NCBI GenBank assembly: GCA_002917775.1
Contig: KZ627159.1
Coordinates: 785,344 to 849,343, forward strand
Source: Glaciozyma antarctica PI12
Taxonomy: Eukaryota > Basidiomycota > Microbotryomycetes > Kriegeriales > Camptobasidiaceae
Direction: 5' to 3'
DNA length: 64,000 nt
Shown here: one piece after another, positions 14,670 to 25,517 of the stretch
How the letters are laid out: every line of letters starts with the position of its first letter
Position numbering within the stretch: position 1 is the first letter of the stretch
Program-made: the position numbers and the translations under genes
The notes under the pieces: generated by a model
Told to the model about the DNA's origin: nothing
Databases searched by the model: none
Seen by the model: only the letters and a program-made list of their open reading frames with translations

Positions 14670-16047
14670 CTACCCGTAATACTGCTGCTGACCCTGGTAT
14701 CCACCTCCTCCTCCTCCGCCAAAGTACCCTCCCTGCCCTGCGAACCCCTGCTGCCCGCCCTGCTGCCCGTACTGTTGCTGCTGCTGCTGGGGCTGGTACC
14801 CCATCTGCGGAGGCTGCTGATATCCCGTCTGCTGAGATTGCTGGTACTGCGACGGAGGACTGAAGCCAGCCAAAATGGAATGCTTCCGCGCGTCGTCTTG
14901 TACTCGCTGGAAGTAGGCTCCGCCTAGCTGGTCGGGTTGAAGAGGCGGAGGAAATTCTGCGTCGATCCGCGTCAGCTTCGCAAGTCTTGCGAAGGAGAAG
15001 GGGACGAACCTGGTAGCGAAGTGAGACCAGCGTTTAGCGCCTCCCTTACCCGAGCCTTGCTCGCTGCGTCCGTCGACTGTCGCCACCCGCTCTGCACCTC
15101 CGAAAGCTGAAATTTGGACGCTAGTATCGAATCTGTACATACGCGAGAGGTCAGCAAGCGCATCCCACGACGTTCGGATTGCACGCACCGATGTGGTTGT
15201 CCGCCTCCTTTGCGAAATGGTCCACCGCTCCCGGGTCGGCTCCCTTTGACCGCACGTCCACAATCGCACGTTTCCGTCCCTCCCATGATTCCCGTAGCGA
15301 CTGCAGAGGAGCGTAAGCGGTAGCTCGAATCGGGGGGAATCGAGGTCAGCTCACATCCACTCGATTCAGAAGCTGCTTCCACCTGCGTATCCAGAGATCA
15401 GCTCCCTCCTCTTATTCCCGCCGCACGAGCGAATGAACGCACGCCCAGTCATCCCAAGCCATTAGCTGCGTCTTAGCCTCTTGAACGTACGCCCTCGGAT
15501 GCTGAGCATGCTGCGTCGACGTAAGGTGCGCCGGGAGCGCCTGCCCCTGTCCCGAGGAAGAAGGTGCCGATAGAGAGCTGAGATGGGAGTAGGGATCCAG
15601 ATCGAGGAGGTTCGATTGGAGAGGCGCAGGTTGGTACCCAGCTCCAGGTGACGCGGGCCCTCCTCCAAATGGTCCTCCGCTGTACTGCTGTTGGAGGCCG
15701 GTGGATTGGGCAGCAAGCTGCTGGCCAAAGGAGGTTTGGGGCTGAAAGCCGGTTGGGTTGGGTTGGAGGTACTCTGGAGCGAGAGGGCGTGAGTGGGGCG
15801 AGCGGCGGAGGAGGAGCTGGGACGGACGTTGGGATTGATGGGGCTGTTGGTACTGCTGTTGATATGGCTGTTGCTGGTACTGCTGAGGTTGCTGTTGCTG
15901 ATATTGCTGAGGCTGCTGCTGCTGCTGTTGCTGAGGATACTGTTGCTCTTGCTGGTTGGTCTCAGCTAGAGCCGGAAAGCGTGATTCCGCAGAACGTTGG
16001 GCGTTTGCTGAGGAAGCTGATGCGAACGGGTTGTTGGAATGCGACAT
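14670..16047 (-). CDS. Gln-rich protein with a central helical domain
   Basis: Not recognised. The start MSHSNNPFASASSANAQRS is followed by long polyQ/QP/QY tracts (about 15830-15960) and a Ser/Gly/Pro linker. A conserved-looking helical core follows: AKTQLMAWDDWA|WKQLLNRVD|SLRESWEGRKRAIVDV|DHFAKEADNHI|DSILASKFQLSEVQSGW, joined by four canonical introns. It ends in a second prion-like Q/G/Y tail (GYQPQQQQQQYGQQ, GGYFGGGGGGGY) and TAG at 14670-14672. The two prion-like tails around a small structured domain suggest a condensate-forming or endocytic/actin adaptor role, but this is inference from composition only. The spliced frame is intact. Confidence 0.7.
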
Positions 16048-16894
16048 CAAGACTGGTCGGCGCAGAAGACGAAGCCACGTTCGGCGAGAGGACAAGGTTC
16101 GGAGAGAGCTTCCTTGAGGCCTGACTCCAGCTGTTCACCTAGCTTGCCCTCGTTCTTTGCTCACCACAACACTCTCAACAGCACAGTCAAGGCCAGCGTT
16201 CCTTATCTACTCTGCGTGCGCCCGGCTGCGCCCTGGAGGAGCTCTGGCGCGCCTCCAGACGCAGTCCTCTCCGTACTCACCCAAGGCTCAGCGCTGCTTC
16301 TTTCGCCAATGCCCTGCTCGTTGCTGCTCCAGCGAGTCTTATGCGTGCACGTTACAGAGGTCGTGGATACCCTCTCAACCCACTTGTCAAACGCGGGTGG
16401 CCGAGCGAGACGCCAGCGGGGCGAAGCCCGACCTCTTCCTCCTGCGGCGCCGCCAACCGCTCTGAGCTCTCCCCCGAGTTTCGGCCAGGCTTGACGCTGC
16501 TGACGCTGCTCTCTTGCAACAGAGGAGTCAGTTTGAGACTTTTCGAGCGACTACGGCCTTCTGGTGAAGCTGCGGAGCTCTGCACCTTGCGCTCGCTTTC
16601 GCTTTCTTCCTTCTCCCTCGGAACCTGCTCCTAAGCCGCAGTGCCGCCCCAGTTCTCCTCTTCCAGTTCGCGCGACTGGTCGCTGGCTTTGACGCAGCAG
16701 ACATGGCCAAACTGCTTCTCACTTCCCAAACTCGTTGCCGAGCCTCTCAACCTCTGCGACGACGCGCTCGACGAAGCCGACGACGCTCGATAAGACCAAC
16801 GAACAGGTGTCTTCCAGAAAACAGAAAAGAGGAATAAGGGAAAAGGGCGAGGGGTATACAACTGTAACAATCGAAAACGGTGATGCACAACGAA
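16048..16894. other. Intergenic between two minus-strand genes
   Basis: About 850 bp holding the 5' region of the Gln-rich gene and the 3' flank of the SSH4-type gene. Short ORFs exist on both strands but none has splice sites, family motifs or a convincing start. A tRNA-like GGTGGCCGAGCG at 16396-16407 has no matching acceptor stem. Confidence 0.35.
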
Positions 16895-18988
16895 CTACCT
16901 CGTCCCTCCAACCGCCCTACTGCTCCCCTCTCCCTGTGCTCCGCTCCCCGCTCCCCTCGCCCCTCCTCCAAGCCACCCAAACCAACCCGCGTTACTCTCC
17001 GCACCATCCTCGCTCGCAGCTTCGTACCCTCCGACACTGAAGCCCGACCCATTTTGAAACTGTGTGAATCCGGGCGGGGCGTGTGCGCGCGACGAGGGGG
17101 AGGAGAAGGCGTCTTCGAGGACGGCTTCGGCGACGCCGGGAGCGTACATCTGCGTCAAGGGTCAGCGAGGTTGGGAAGGCGGAGACGGTGTACGCACGTT
17201 CGGGTCGACAGGATGGTACGCAGGCGGCGAGCGCGCACCTCCTGCGACGGTGACGACCGCCCGCTCCTCCTCGCTGATACTCCCGCTCCCACTCCCACTA
17301 CTCGTACTCCGCCGTTCCTCCTCCTCCTCATCACTCCCCACCTGCTGCGGAAACCGATGCAAGCTCTGCAGCGAGATATCGAGCAACCCAGGCGTAGGAG
17401 GGTTCAGAACGTCGTCCCTGTCGCTCAAGCTATCGAGACTTCCTTCGATGGCAGAGGTGGAAGATCGGGCGGAGAGGGACGAGGCATGGCGGGAATGCCG
17501 GAGAGGGGAGGGGCGGACCGGCTGGGTGGTGGTGGGGGAGGAAAGGGCTGAGGCGGCGCCGGCGTGGCTTGAGGGGTGGGAAGGGTGTGCGGCCGGTGGT
17601 CGACGGTGTCGGTGACGATCTGCGCCGCGGGAGGTGCGTGGGAGGTGGTGGCGGGGGCAGGAGCTGAGGAACCGGCGCTCTCGAGGAGGATACTCCCTCG
17701 CTCGGAGCCGTACGCGGGAGGAGGAGCGAGGGTACCCATCATCGGTGCGAGCCCCCACTTTTTTACGTTCGCCTCGATAAATACGAAGCCTGCTTGGCCG
17801 AGGTTGACGTGTACCGTGCAGGCCGAGTTGGCGCCAACGGTGGGGAAGAGGTTGTGCTTGTTCATCCCGACGTAGGCGTCCTCGAGCTTCTTGCCGTTGC
17901 GAGTGAAGAAGACGGTGCCGGTGCGAGGGCGGTAACCGACGCCGAGGACGTCGCCTTCGGTGAGAGGAGGGCCGTAGGATTGTCCGGTGAAGGGGTACGA
18001 GTGCGACTTGAAGCCGTCCGAGGAGAAGTAGCCGACCGAGTACTTGTTCCATCCTGCACGTCGCAAGTTCGAGTGAGCTATCGCGCCAGAGCTGTCCTGA
18101 GGGAGAGAACGCACCTGGCAGCCGGAAGCTTGGAAAGGGCTTGGTCGCCAGTCCGATCGCTACCGTCGTTCCCTCGGGCTTCTCAAACATCTTGCACTCC
18201 CAGTAGTAGACCTCGTTGAGCTTGGGTAAGGGTAGGTTGCTCTGAACGCAGCATCCTCCTCCCTCCTCCTCGGCCATCCCAACGCCATCCGCGAGGAAGG
18301 TGATCTCCGTTCGCGACTGGACGATCAACGCTGGATTCGACTCGTAGTCGGGTTCGAAGGACCATGCGCTGACGCCCTTTTCTTGGATCGAGAGGAACTG
18401 GGAGAGGGTGATGTCGGTAGGATGGGAGTTGGGCGGGTACTGCGATTGCCAGACTGGAAGCAGGCACGTTAGCTCCTCCCCCCAATCCTGAACTCGTGAA
18501 CGCACCTTTCGCCCGCATGTAGCCGATCTTGGTCGCCTCTCCTGCCTGCTCCAGCCACCGCTGCTCCACGCCGGCCAGTCCACCTTCGCCGTCGATCTCG
18601 TCCTCCCGCTCGAGGTTGGTCGGCCCGCCGTCGTCCCGAAGAGAGATTCCGCGATTCCGTCGTAGGAGGATAAGGAAGACGAGGAAGAGGAGGAGAAGGA
18701 AGAGGAGCGTGGTGAGGAGGATCAACAGGGGCAAGAGGAGGGCGAGCGTCTAGAGGAGGATCGGTCAAGTCAGCTCAGCGTTCCCTCCAGCGCCCAAGCA
18801 ACACTCACCTCGTCCGAGTCTTGCCCTGGGTTCCGTGGCGGTCCGCCTTCGATGGGAGTAGGAATCGCCGTGGGGTATGTCGGCCAGTGGCTTGGGTACG
18901 AGGAATCAGGAAGGTCGTCCTCGTTCCCGTCGATGCCGGTGAGTCGAAGCACATCCTGGATCGCAAGCCGCGCTGCTTCTGCGCGCAT
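16895..18988 (-). CDS. SSH4: SSH4/EAR1-type SPRY-domain adaptor of the Rsp5 ubiquitin ligase
   Basis: Single-pass endosomal/vacuolar membrane protein that recruits Rsp5 to cargo. From ATG 18988: a short lumenal N-terminus (MRAEAARLAIQDVLRLTGID), a transmembrane segment (LALLLPLLILLTTLLFLLLL near 18670-18750), then a SPRY domain. The SPRY domain includes EKGVSAWSFEPDYE, NEVYYWECKMFEKPEGT, VAIGLATKPFPSFRLPG, YFSSDGFKSHSYPF, YGPPLTEGDVLGVGY, TVFFTRNGKKL and NLFPTVGANS. PPAY (PPxY-type Rsp5-binding) motifs follow at APPPAYGSE and SPPAYHPVDP. The C-terminus is Ser/Pro-rich and ends at 16895-16897. The frame carrying PMPRPSPPDLPPLPS runs into a stop near 17435, whereas SLDSLSDRDDVLNPP and the second PPAY are in another frame, so an indel in the Pro-rich segment (17450-17545) is likely. 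Confidence 0.88.
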
Positions 18989-19457
18989 CCCTGCCACGTC
19001 TGCGAGAGAGGGCGGGGTAGGAGCTGCCTGCGTGCGGACCGGTGGCTGGAGGTCTAAGGAGGCCGGTGGAGAGGGAGGGGTTCCTGGCGAGGGCGAGCTC
19101 GCTGTTGGCTCGTTGAGGGACGCTCTGGTGGTGCTGGCTGAGGTCGTCGAAGGCGCTGAAGGCAGGAGACGACCGAGCCAACAAAGAACTGAATTGATCC
19201 GAGGGTCGAGTACTCGCAGGGACCTAGGACTGCTTCCTCATTTCTCAGTCTCTTCTTGCGCCGATTTGCCCAGCTATAGAAACAGTATACGGCGTCCAGA
19301 TCTGCAAGTTTTAGAAGAAACGAGTCACAGGAACGTCCTCAACGAATTGACGGAGTTTGGCAACGCGGAGTGCCCTCTGTCATCGTTGCCGCCCTTGCTC
19401 CTCTCCTCTCCCCCTCACCTCGAAACCAGCTCACGACCTCCTCGACTCGAATCGATA
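18989..19457. promoter_or_regulatory. Divergent promoter region
   Basis: About 470 bp between the divergent SSH4-type and protease genes. It must carry both promoters. I recognise no specific element beyond a TATA-like CTATAGAAACAGTATA near 19274. Confidence 0.35.
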
Positions 19458-20902
19458 ATGAGCTTCCTTCGACCACAGCAACTCCAGCGCCTCGCAAGGC
19501 GTATCCATTCAGCGTCCCCACTCTCGGCTCGTCTGGTCGATTCGTCCACCTCTCTCACGCGAGGACCAGAGCAGCTCCCGCCCTCCCCTCCTCGCCCTCT
19601 CCGCCCCTCTCAATCCCTCGCACCAGAAGTCCCTCACGCCACCAACTCCCTCCTCGACGAGGTCCGCTTCGGCGATTCCAGCACGCGACAGGACCTCGGG
19701 TCGATCGTCGCGCTTGACTTGTTCCTCCTCAGGGCGTTGGCGCAGCTGGAGGGAGGCGAGATGGATCTTGGCTCGATGCTCAAGGAGATGAGGGCGAAGG
19801 AAGGGCTGGTACTGGATTCGGAGCTCGAGAACGAATCGCGACCAGGGGACGACCGCCGAGTGTGTGCTGGAGTTGGGGAGGAGGAGCTGATGAGGGAGGG
19901 AGAGCAGGATGGGATTGTCGTGGTGGCTCATGTGCTTGGAGGAGAAGACCCTCGCGTATCCGTTTGCTCTGGCTTCAAGGTCGGGGAGACTAAGCCTGGC
20001 GAGGGCGATGCCATCCTGACCTGTGCTCACACGCTGCAAGCCGTACGTCCTTCCTCATTTGAATGCAAGTAATTCTCTTAACCTTGACTCGCAGATGGCG
20101 CCCTACATCCCCCCACCCTCGACCAAATCCGCCACCTTCATCCTCACCTCAACCGGCCACATCTTCCCCGTCCTCTCCCTCTCCTCCTCCCTCCCCTCCT
20201 CGGATCTTCTCCTCCTCAAACTATCCCCAACCCCCCTCCGCGACCCCTCTTTCTCCGCCTCCCCCCTCCGACCCAATTCCACCTCCCCTCCTCGCCCGTC
20301 GCGCCCGATCCCAAAGCTGCGAAGTCTGCCGATGAGCCCGTACCCTGCGTTCCTGGGGTCGAGGATTGCGAGCTTCGTGTACAGGCATCCGATGGCGCAG
20401 AGGGATGGAGTGAAGAAGAGGGATTGGGCGGCGGGCAGGATCGTAGAGTACAAGGATGCGATCGGGCGAGTAGCGGTGGTGCGGATTCCCTTATTAATTT
20501 CACTGGGACGTACTGACGATAGGAGAACGCAGGCTGGAACGTACGACGACCTCTGTGCGTCTTTCCTCTCTGTGCTGGGAATCTCGCTAACCTCGTTCGC
20601 GTAGCCTCCGTATCCATCACCACCATCCCTACACCCGGCTCCTCTGGCGGCCCTATCGTCGACCTCGATACCGGCGCCGTAGTTGGCATCGTTCGTGGGA
20701 GTACGAACAGTTACGGCGATCGTGGCGTGCGCGGGTTCGGAACTCCGGCGGAAAAGGTGTTTGAGGTATGTGTTTTTGTGCTCGCGTGCGAGGATGAAGC
20801 TGAGACGGTGCGCAGATGTTCAAGCTTCCGGGGTTTACGGCGAAGCGAGGGGTGAGAGCTAAGGTGGAGAAGAAACAAGAGGGGAGGACGAAGAGGAACT
20901 GA
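19458..20902 (+). CDS. Trypsin-fold serine protease with mitochondrial-type leader
   Basis: Predicted secretable or mitochondrial serine peptidase of the chymotrypsin fold. The N-terminus MSFLRPQQLQRLARRIHSAS is Arg-rich and lacks acids, like a mitochondrial presequence. The catalytic triad is visible: His in AILTCAHTLQA (end of exon 1), Asp in LPSSDLLLLKL, and Ser in PTPGSSGGPIVD (GxSGGP motif), followed by GAVVGIVRGSTNSYGDRG and a final basic tail ending in TGA 20900-20902. The Ser is only reached after removing introns around 20477-20531 and 20554-20605, which have standard sites. The acidic middle (about 19780-19900) is not typical of trypsins and may be an insertion. HtrA-type without PDZ is the nearest description; exact family unknown. 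Confidence 0.8.
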
Positions 20903-21049
20903 GGAGGCTGCGGTGTAGTCGTGCTTGTCGATGTAAATAGTGTTCGCTTTGCAGTTCCCCTCGCTCGATACACCTGCTTTGCGCACTCAGTCAGCTCAAT
21001 CATCATCTCCTCGACGAACCCGTCTCACCTCAGCCCCTCCCCTCCCTCG

Positions 21050-22156
21050 CTACTCCTCCCGCGGTACCCAAATCCAACTCGCCGCCAGCACAATCCTCAA
21101 CCCCACTCCCACCGCCAACGCTCCCTGTGCCCCCACAAGATCCAGCACCGCTCTCCCCACCACCGCTCCAAAGAACAGCAGCAGCGCCGCACCGAGTTTA
21201 TGGTCCCGCGTCGCGACGCGTCGAGGGGCGCACAGGAGGGGGTCGTTGATGATTTCGACCCAGACGGTGGTGAGGACTATGCCGGTGGTGAAGTTTGTGT
21301 TGAGGCGCTTTTTGCGGGGGGAGCGAAGGGGTTAGCGAGAGCGGAGAGGCGCGGGGAGGGAGATTCTCACGTGTGCGATGATGCCCTGTTGAACGCGACG
21401 GTCAGAAACTGGGAAGGAGAGGAGCGGGAAGAGGCGTTACCTGAAGTCCCAGACTTGCTGAAGCGAAACCTAGCGCTGCGAACGCCTTCGGGCTAGTCCA
21501 GGAAGGCCCCGTTCTCGACCTGGTGGCGACATCAGTTTCGTCACCAGCTCTCATCTCGTTATAATCACTCACGCGGCATAAGAGCTCTCGCCTGAGCTGT
21601 AAATCAGCACGGCCGCTGCGGCCAAAAACAGTGACTGCACAAACGACGCGCTGACGAGCCACTTGCGCGTCTTGGGTCCCATCCTGTCGCCAATTCGACC
21701 GAGGGATGCGCCGAGGATGAAGGTGATGAGTGAGCATAGGGCTTGCTGATCTTGCTTCTCAAAGCTGTAGGTTCGTTGCGGGACTGGAGCAAAGTTGCGT
21801 GCGACGGCGAGACCAAGTTGGGCGACACCTCCGCTGTGATGCAGCTTAGCGAAGGCCACGTAGAACAAAACCAGAACGTACGATTGGAACCCGCACCAAA
21901 TATAACAGGCAGTGAAGGGGATAACGCTCGTGAAGCCTGCCAGCTCGCGGTGGGGAAGCGTCAGCGACGGCGCTGTCGTCTGTGAGCCAGAAGAGCTTAC
22001 GAAACAGACAAAGAGGAGACTTGCTGTTGCCTGGGACGGGTCTATCTCCTCAGCAAGCAGCTTGCCAACCTTTTTCCGGCGAGAGAGCGGGTCGCGTGTT
22101 GAGGGCAGGCTGGTCGGAAGCGAGGCCGACCACCACCCCCCCCTGTGTGGTCCCAT
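21050..22156 (-). CDS. DUF1275 (YoaK-type) multi-pass membrane protein
   Basis: Integral membrane protein of unknown transport role; fungal genomes carry several. From ATG 22156 the leader MGPHRGGWWSASLPTSLP is cytosolic. It is followed by helices such as TASLLFVCF, AGFTSVIPFTACYIWCGFQS, CSLITFILGASLGRIGDRM, VQSLFLAAAAVLIYSS, FAALGFASASLGLQGIIAH, RLNTNFTTGIVLTTVWVE and LGAALLLFFGAVVGRAV. The order of 'ATG..RLNTNFTTG(I)..T..G' is typical of DUF1275. It ends WIWVPREE, TAG at 21050-21052. About five introns, all with standard sites; the spliced frame is intact. Confidence 0.85.
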
Positions 22157-22509
22157 TCTGAAGGAGCGCTTGGTGGGTACGTCCTGTCACGTCCTGTTAG
22201 GAGCGTTGGCGTAAAGTAGAGCAGAGGAGCGCGTTCGTACTGACGCGAGCGCGCCGTGGGGACGGGAGCAGGCGCGCGTCACGTCCAAGACGAGTTCCGC
22301 AGATCAACCATCTGGTTGAGTCGAGCGAGGAGGTCCTTCGATTAACCATATGAAGGAGAAGAAGCTTTAGCCGTCTACTGGAGTGGCAGAGGAGCGGTCT
22401 CTCCCTCGAGAGAGAGAGAGGCGCAATGATTTCGTCGCTTTCGCCGAAGCTACCCCACCTCGAGCTGCTCGCGCCAGGAATCCTCTTCCTCTGCTCTGGA
22501 CCACACGCG
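22157..22509. promoter_or_regulatory. Divergent promoter region
   Basis: About 350 bp between the DUF1275 and IF3-like genes, containing a GA-rich run (GAGAGAGAGA) near 22410-22421 and an in-frame upstream ATG at 22426. No further element recognised. Confidence 0.3.
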
Positions 22510-23238
22510 ATGCTTTCAAGGCTCAGACCAAGCCTATCCCAACTCGCCTGCCGCGAACACGCCCTAAGGATCCTCCCACCGCACCACCAGAGCTCCTCGA
22601 AACGGACCCCGCACGCTCCTCCCAAGCCTCCCAAGCCGCCCAAGGAGCACACGAACTTCCTGAACGAGCTCATCCCGCACAACACGATCACCCTCTTCGA
22701 CCCACTCACTCGCGAGCTCTCCCCTCCCACTCCTCTCCTCGACGCACTCCGCGGTCTCGACCGAAGTCGGTACGAGATCCTCCTCCTCGACGGAGCGCAC
22801 CGGCCTGCGATATGCCGTATCAGGGACGTCAAACTCGGATATACGAAGCATTTGGAGAAGCTGAAGGAGAAGGGAACGTTTGGAGGGCACAAGGGGAAGG
22901 AGAATGCCGATTGGAGGGCGTTGGTCAAGGCTCCTGCGGTGGAGGAGGATGAGGAACCTCCTGCGGCGTTTAACGAGACCTTTATCGCCTTCGATGCGAG
23001 GGATTAGGAGTTGGGGAAGCTCTTGGAGTCGACGAGGAAGCGGTTGGCGAATGGAGGAGGGATGAAGGTTGTCGTCGTTGGAGGGGGAGGTAGCTCGCGA
23101 GTGAAGGAGACGATCGATAAGGTCAAGGGGATCTTGAAGGCGGAGAATTTGGTGGAGACGACGACGAAGATCAAGGGGGAGAGCTCCTGGACTAGGCGGA
23201 CGACGCTGAAGTATCTCGGGCGCGAGGCAAGGCGATGA
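22510..23238 (+). CDS. Mitochondrial translation initiation factor IF3-like protein, interrupted by an in-frame TAG
   Basis: IF3 binds the small mitoribosomal subunit and promotes initiator-tRNA selection. ATG 22510 opens an Arg/Leu-rich leader (MLSRLRPSLSQLACREHAL) suited to mitochondrial import; ATG 22426 in the same frame is an alternative. The N-domain shows NTITLFDPLTRELSPPTPL, SRYEILLLDGAHRPAICRI and RDVKLGYTKHLEKLKE, matching the IF3 pattern ending in P-x-C-(R/K)-I. The C-domain starts FNETFIAFDARD, then an amber codon at 23005-23007, then continues in the same frame ELGKLLESTRKRLANGG and MKVVVVGGGGSSRVKETIDK to a stop at 23236-23238. The downstream part clearly belongs to the same domain. 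No intron can remove the TAG. The gene is therefore either a nonsense allele or a consensus error. Confidence 0.7.
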
Positions 23239-23552
23239 GGTACGCTCGGTCGAGGTAAAGCTTGCGATGACTGTCGGGCTTATTCGATACCTGCAGGAGT
23301 TTTTCTTTGCGGTAGTTAGTGCGGCGGTAGCGAAGCTTTGTTGATGGTGCGAGATTTTCTCTTCGCATTCCGCATCCGAGCTGACGTCCTTTCTCACCAG
23401 TAAATGATTGTTGCTCTCGGGCTTTTCTCTGCCATGTGAACAGCATTCCTGCGCGTTCCTGCTTCTACCTCTGGCCGAGTTCCCGCTCATCCGAGTTCCA
23501 GCTCTGCTCCTCTCGGAAATCCAGCTCTGCTCCGCTCCATTCCAGCTTCCCG
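23239..23552. other. Intergenic, convergent 3' ends
   Basis: About 310 bp between the IF3-like and hydrolase genes. Nothing recognised except a minor repetition of the words TTCCAGCTCTGCTCC / ATCCAGCTCTGCTCC near 23497-23537. Confidence 0.3.
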
Positions 23553-24837
23553 CTATGCACACACCCGCTTGATAAACGCGTACATCCTCACCATCTCCTC
23601 CTCGGCAGCAAAATCGAAAAGGTGGTTCAACCCTTCGCGAACTTCGAACTCGACTTCCGACGCCGTCGCTTTGAGCGCGTTGACGACGTCGACAGCTTGC
23701 TGAAATGGGACTTTGTCGTCAGTGCTGTGAAATCGAATCAGTCTCATGATTCAGCGGGAGGTGGTGCGGAGGAAGCGAACGGAGGAGGAGAGGAGAGAGG
23801 GAGGAGGAGGCGAGAGGGAGAACGTACGTTCCGTGAATGATGAACGTTGGTGGCGCCGTGAACGCTCCCGAAGCGAGAGATGGGGCAACGCTGAAATATT
23901 TGGGGTGGATTCCTGTGCCGTCCAGAAGGAGAGAGGAGAGGATGCCCCTGCGAAGGCGTTAGATTCGCGCCAACGAGCGCGGAGAGTGCGAAGGCGTACT
24001 CTTGGACCTGCGGGTGACTAGGATGAGCAGAGACGAGACTGAGATCGAAGAAACGTACCATGTAGGTGTAGAAAAGGCCTCGAATACCACCAGCGGGTGA
24101 TTCACTGGTGACTGCCGTAGAGGGATCCAGGAACTCGGCCAGCTCGCTCTTCTCAATTACTCGAGGAAAGTACGATGCCGCTGCTCAAGTAAATCAGTTT
24201 CTCGAATCGGACACTTTAAAAGAACTCACGCCTCTGCACCGTGTGCCAGAACGGATCCTCCAAGTCGCTGATGGGGTAGATCGCACAAATCGCAAGCGGC
24301 TGCTCGGGTACCTTAAGTCCACACGCCTCAAACCCCACCCCCGTTCCAGCCAACAGCGCCAGCCAGCCTCCCGCCGATCCACCACTAACAACGATCTTCG
24401 TCGCGTCCGCGCAGCCCCCCGTCGCACGCTGGAAGGAGGGGGAGCGGACGAACGCCATGAGCGAGGCGAGGTCGGCTAGAATTCCAGGAAGACACGTTTG
24501 GGGAGCGAGGCGGTAGTCGGCGGAGATAATGCAGAGGTTGTGTGCGGTGGAGGCGGAGAGGAGGTGCGGAGGCATGGCTGTTCCGTCGGTCGGATTAGTT
24601 GCTGACTGATTGAGGGGGGGAGACGCTCACTCTTGCGAGTGCCTTGGAGAAGGCCTGCGAGGGAGTCAGCCAGGAAGAAAGACAGCGCTCGAGGAGAGGA
24701 CGTACCGCCGCCGTGCCACCAGATGAGGATGGGAGCAGGAGAGGAGGGAGAGGCGTTGAGGAGTTGAGGCAGTAGTCCAGTGAGATGTCGAGACCGTTCA
24801 CGGTGGAGAAGGCGAGCGATTTGAACGCGCAGGACAT
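23553..24837 (-). CDS. Alpha/beta hydrolase (HSL/esterase-lipase type), apparent frameshift near 24760
   Basis: Predicted cytosolic esterase/lipase. From ATG 24837: SCAFKSLAFSTVNGLDISLD, then oxyanion-hole motif ILIWWHGGG|LLQGTRK, ISADYRLAPQTCLPGILAD, nucleophile elbow IVVSGGSAGGWLALLAG, SDLEDPFWHTVQR, GGIRGLFYTYM, GILSSLLLDGTGIHPKYF, acid region IHGTTDDKVPFQQAVDV and catalytic His in GLNHLFDF. It stops at 23553-23555. About six introns fit; one uses a TTGAG acceptor. The frame of the first 25 residues (ending DYCLN) and the frame of NASPSSPAPILIWWHGGG differ by one base. The break lies between 24757 and 24766, where no intron is possible because no AG follows before the second motif. The catalytic triad is otherwise complete. 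Confidence 0.82.
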
Positions 24838-25517
24838 GCTTCAGACGTGGCTGAGGCAGCGGAGCAGACGAGGAGGTGAGGAGAGACTCGAGAGCTGCAG
24901 TCGGCTGAAATATCTCGGCTGAGCCTGTGAAGGCGCTGCCCCCCTTTGGAAGTCTCTGGTCGTCTTCCGCCGCTCCTAATTGTGACATTCAGGAGCAGAA
25001 GGAGGCTTGGAGCAGGGACGGAGCGAAGCAGGACGGTCGCGCTTCATCGAGTGACGTGTCACCTCAGGCTGTGTGCTCTTGAGCTGCCACCCCGTCTAAA
25101 GATCAGCGCTCGATAACTGATTCGTACCTTAGTTCTGAGATTTTGAGAGACGTAGAGACCAGGAGGCTTTGCCCAGGGACCAGTGTTCCCTCCACAACGC
25201 GATGGAGGAGGAGAAGATCGCGACGTTGGAGGGAGACCGAGCTGACGGTGAGTTGGCTTCTTCACGGGGAGAGAGAGCGATAGAGCCTTTTAATAATGCA
25301 AGAGGGACTGTCGAGCTACAGCGAGAGGTAATTCGCGGGAGCGAGCAGCGCCAGGTCGTGCGAAGGTCGGTTGCGAAGGCGCTTTCCTTTCTCCCTCGCT
25401 TCTCCTCTACCCCGCGGAGGGCTGTCCAGATGTAAAAGTTCTTTACACACATCACATCTTCCCACCCAAACCAAAGCTCCCTCGAACGTCCCGCACCAAG
25501 CACCAATCAAATCCAAC
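24838..25517. other. Intergenic between two minus-strand genes
   Basis: About 680 bp holding the promoter of the hydrolase and the 3' flank of the permease. ORFs here have no family motifs or sensible splice sites. Confidence 0.3.

Noticed and set aside
16396-16407. tRNA A-box-like GGTGGCCGAGCG.
   Set aside because: No B box or cloverleaf follows.
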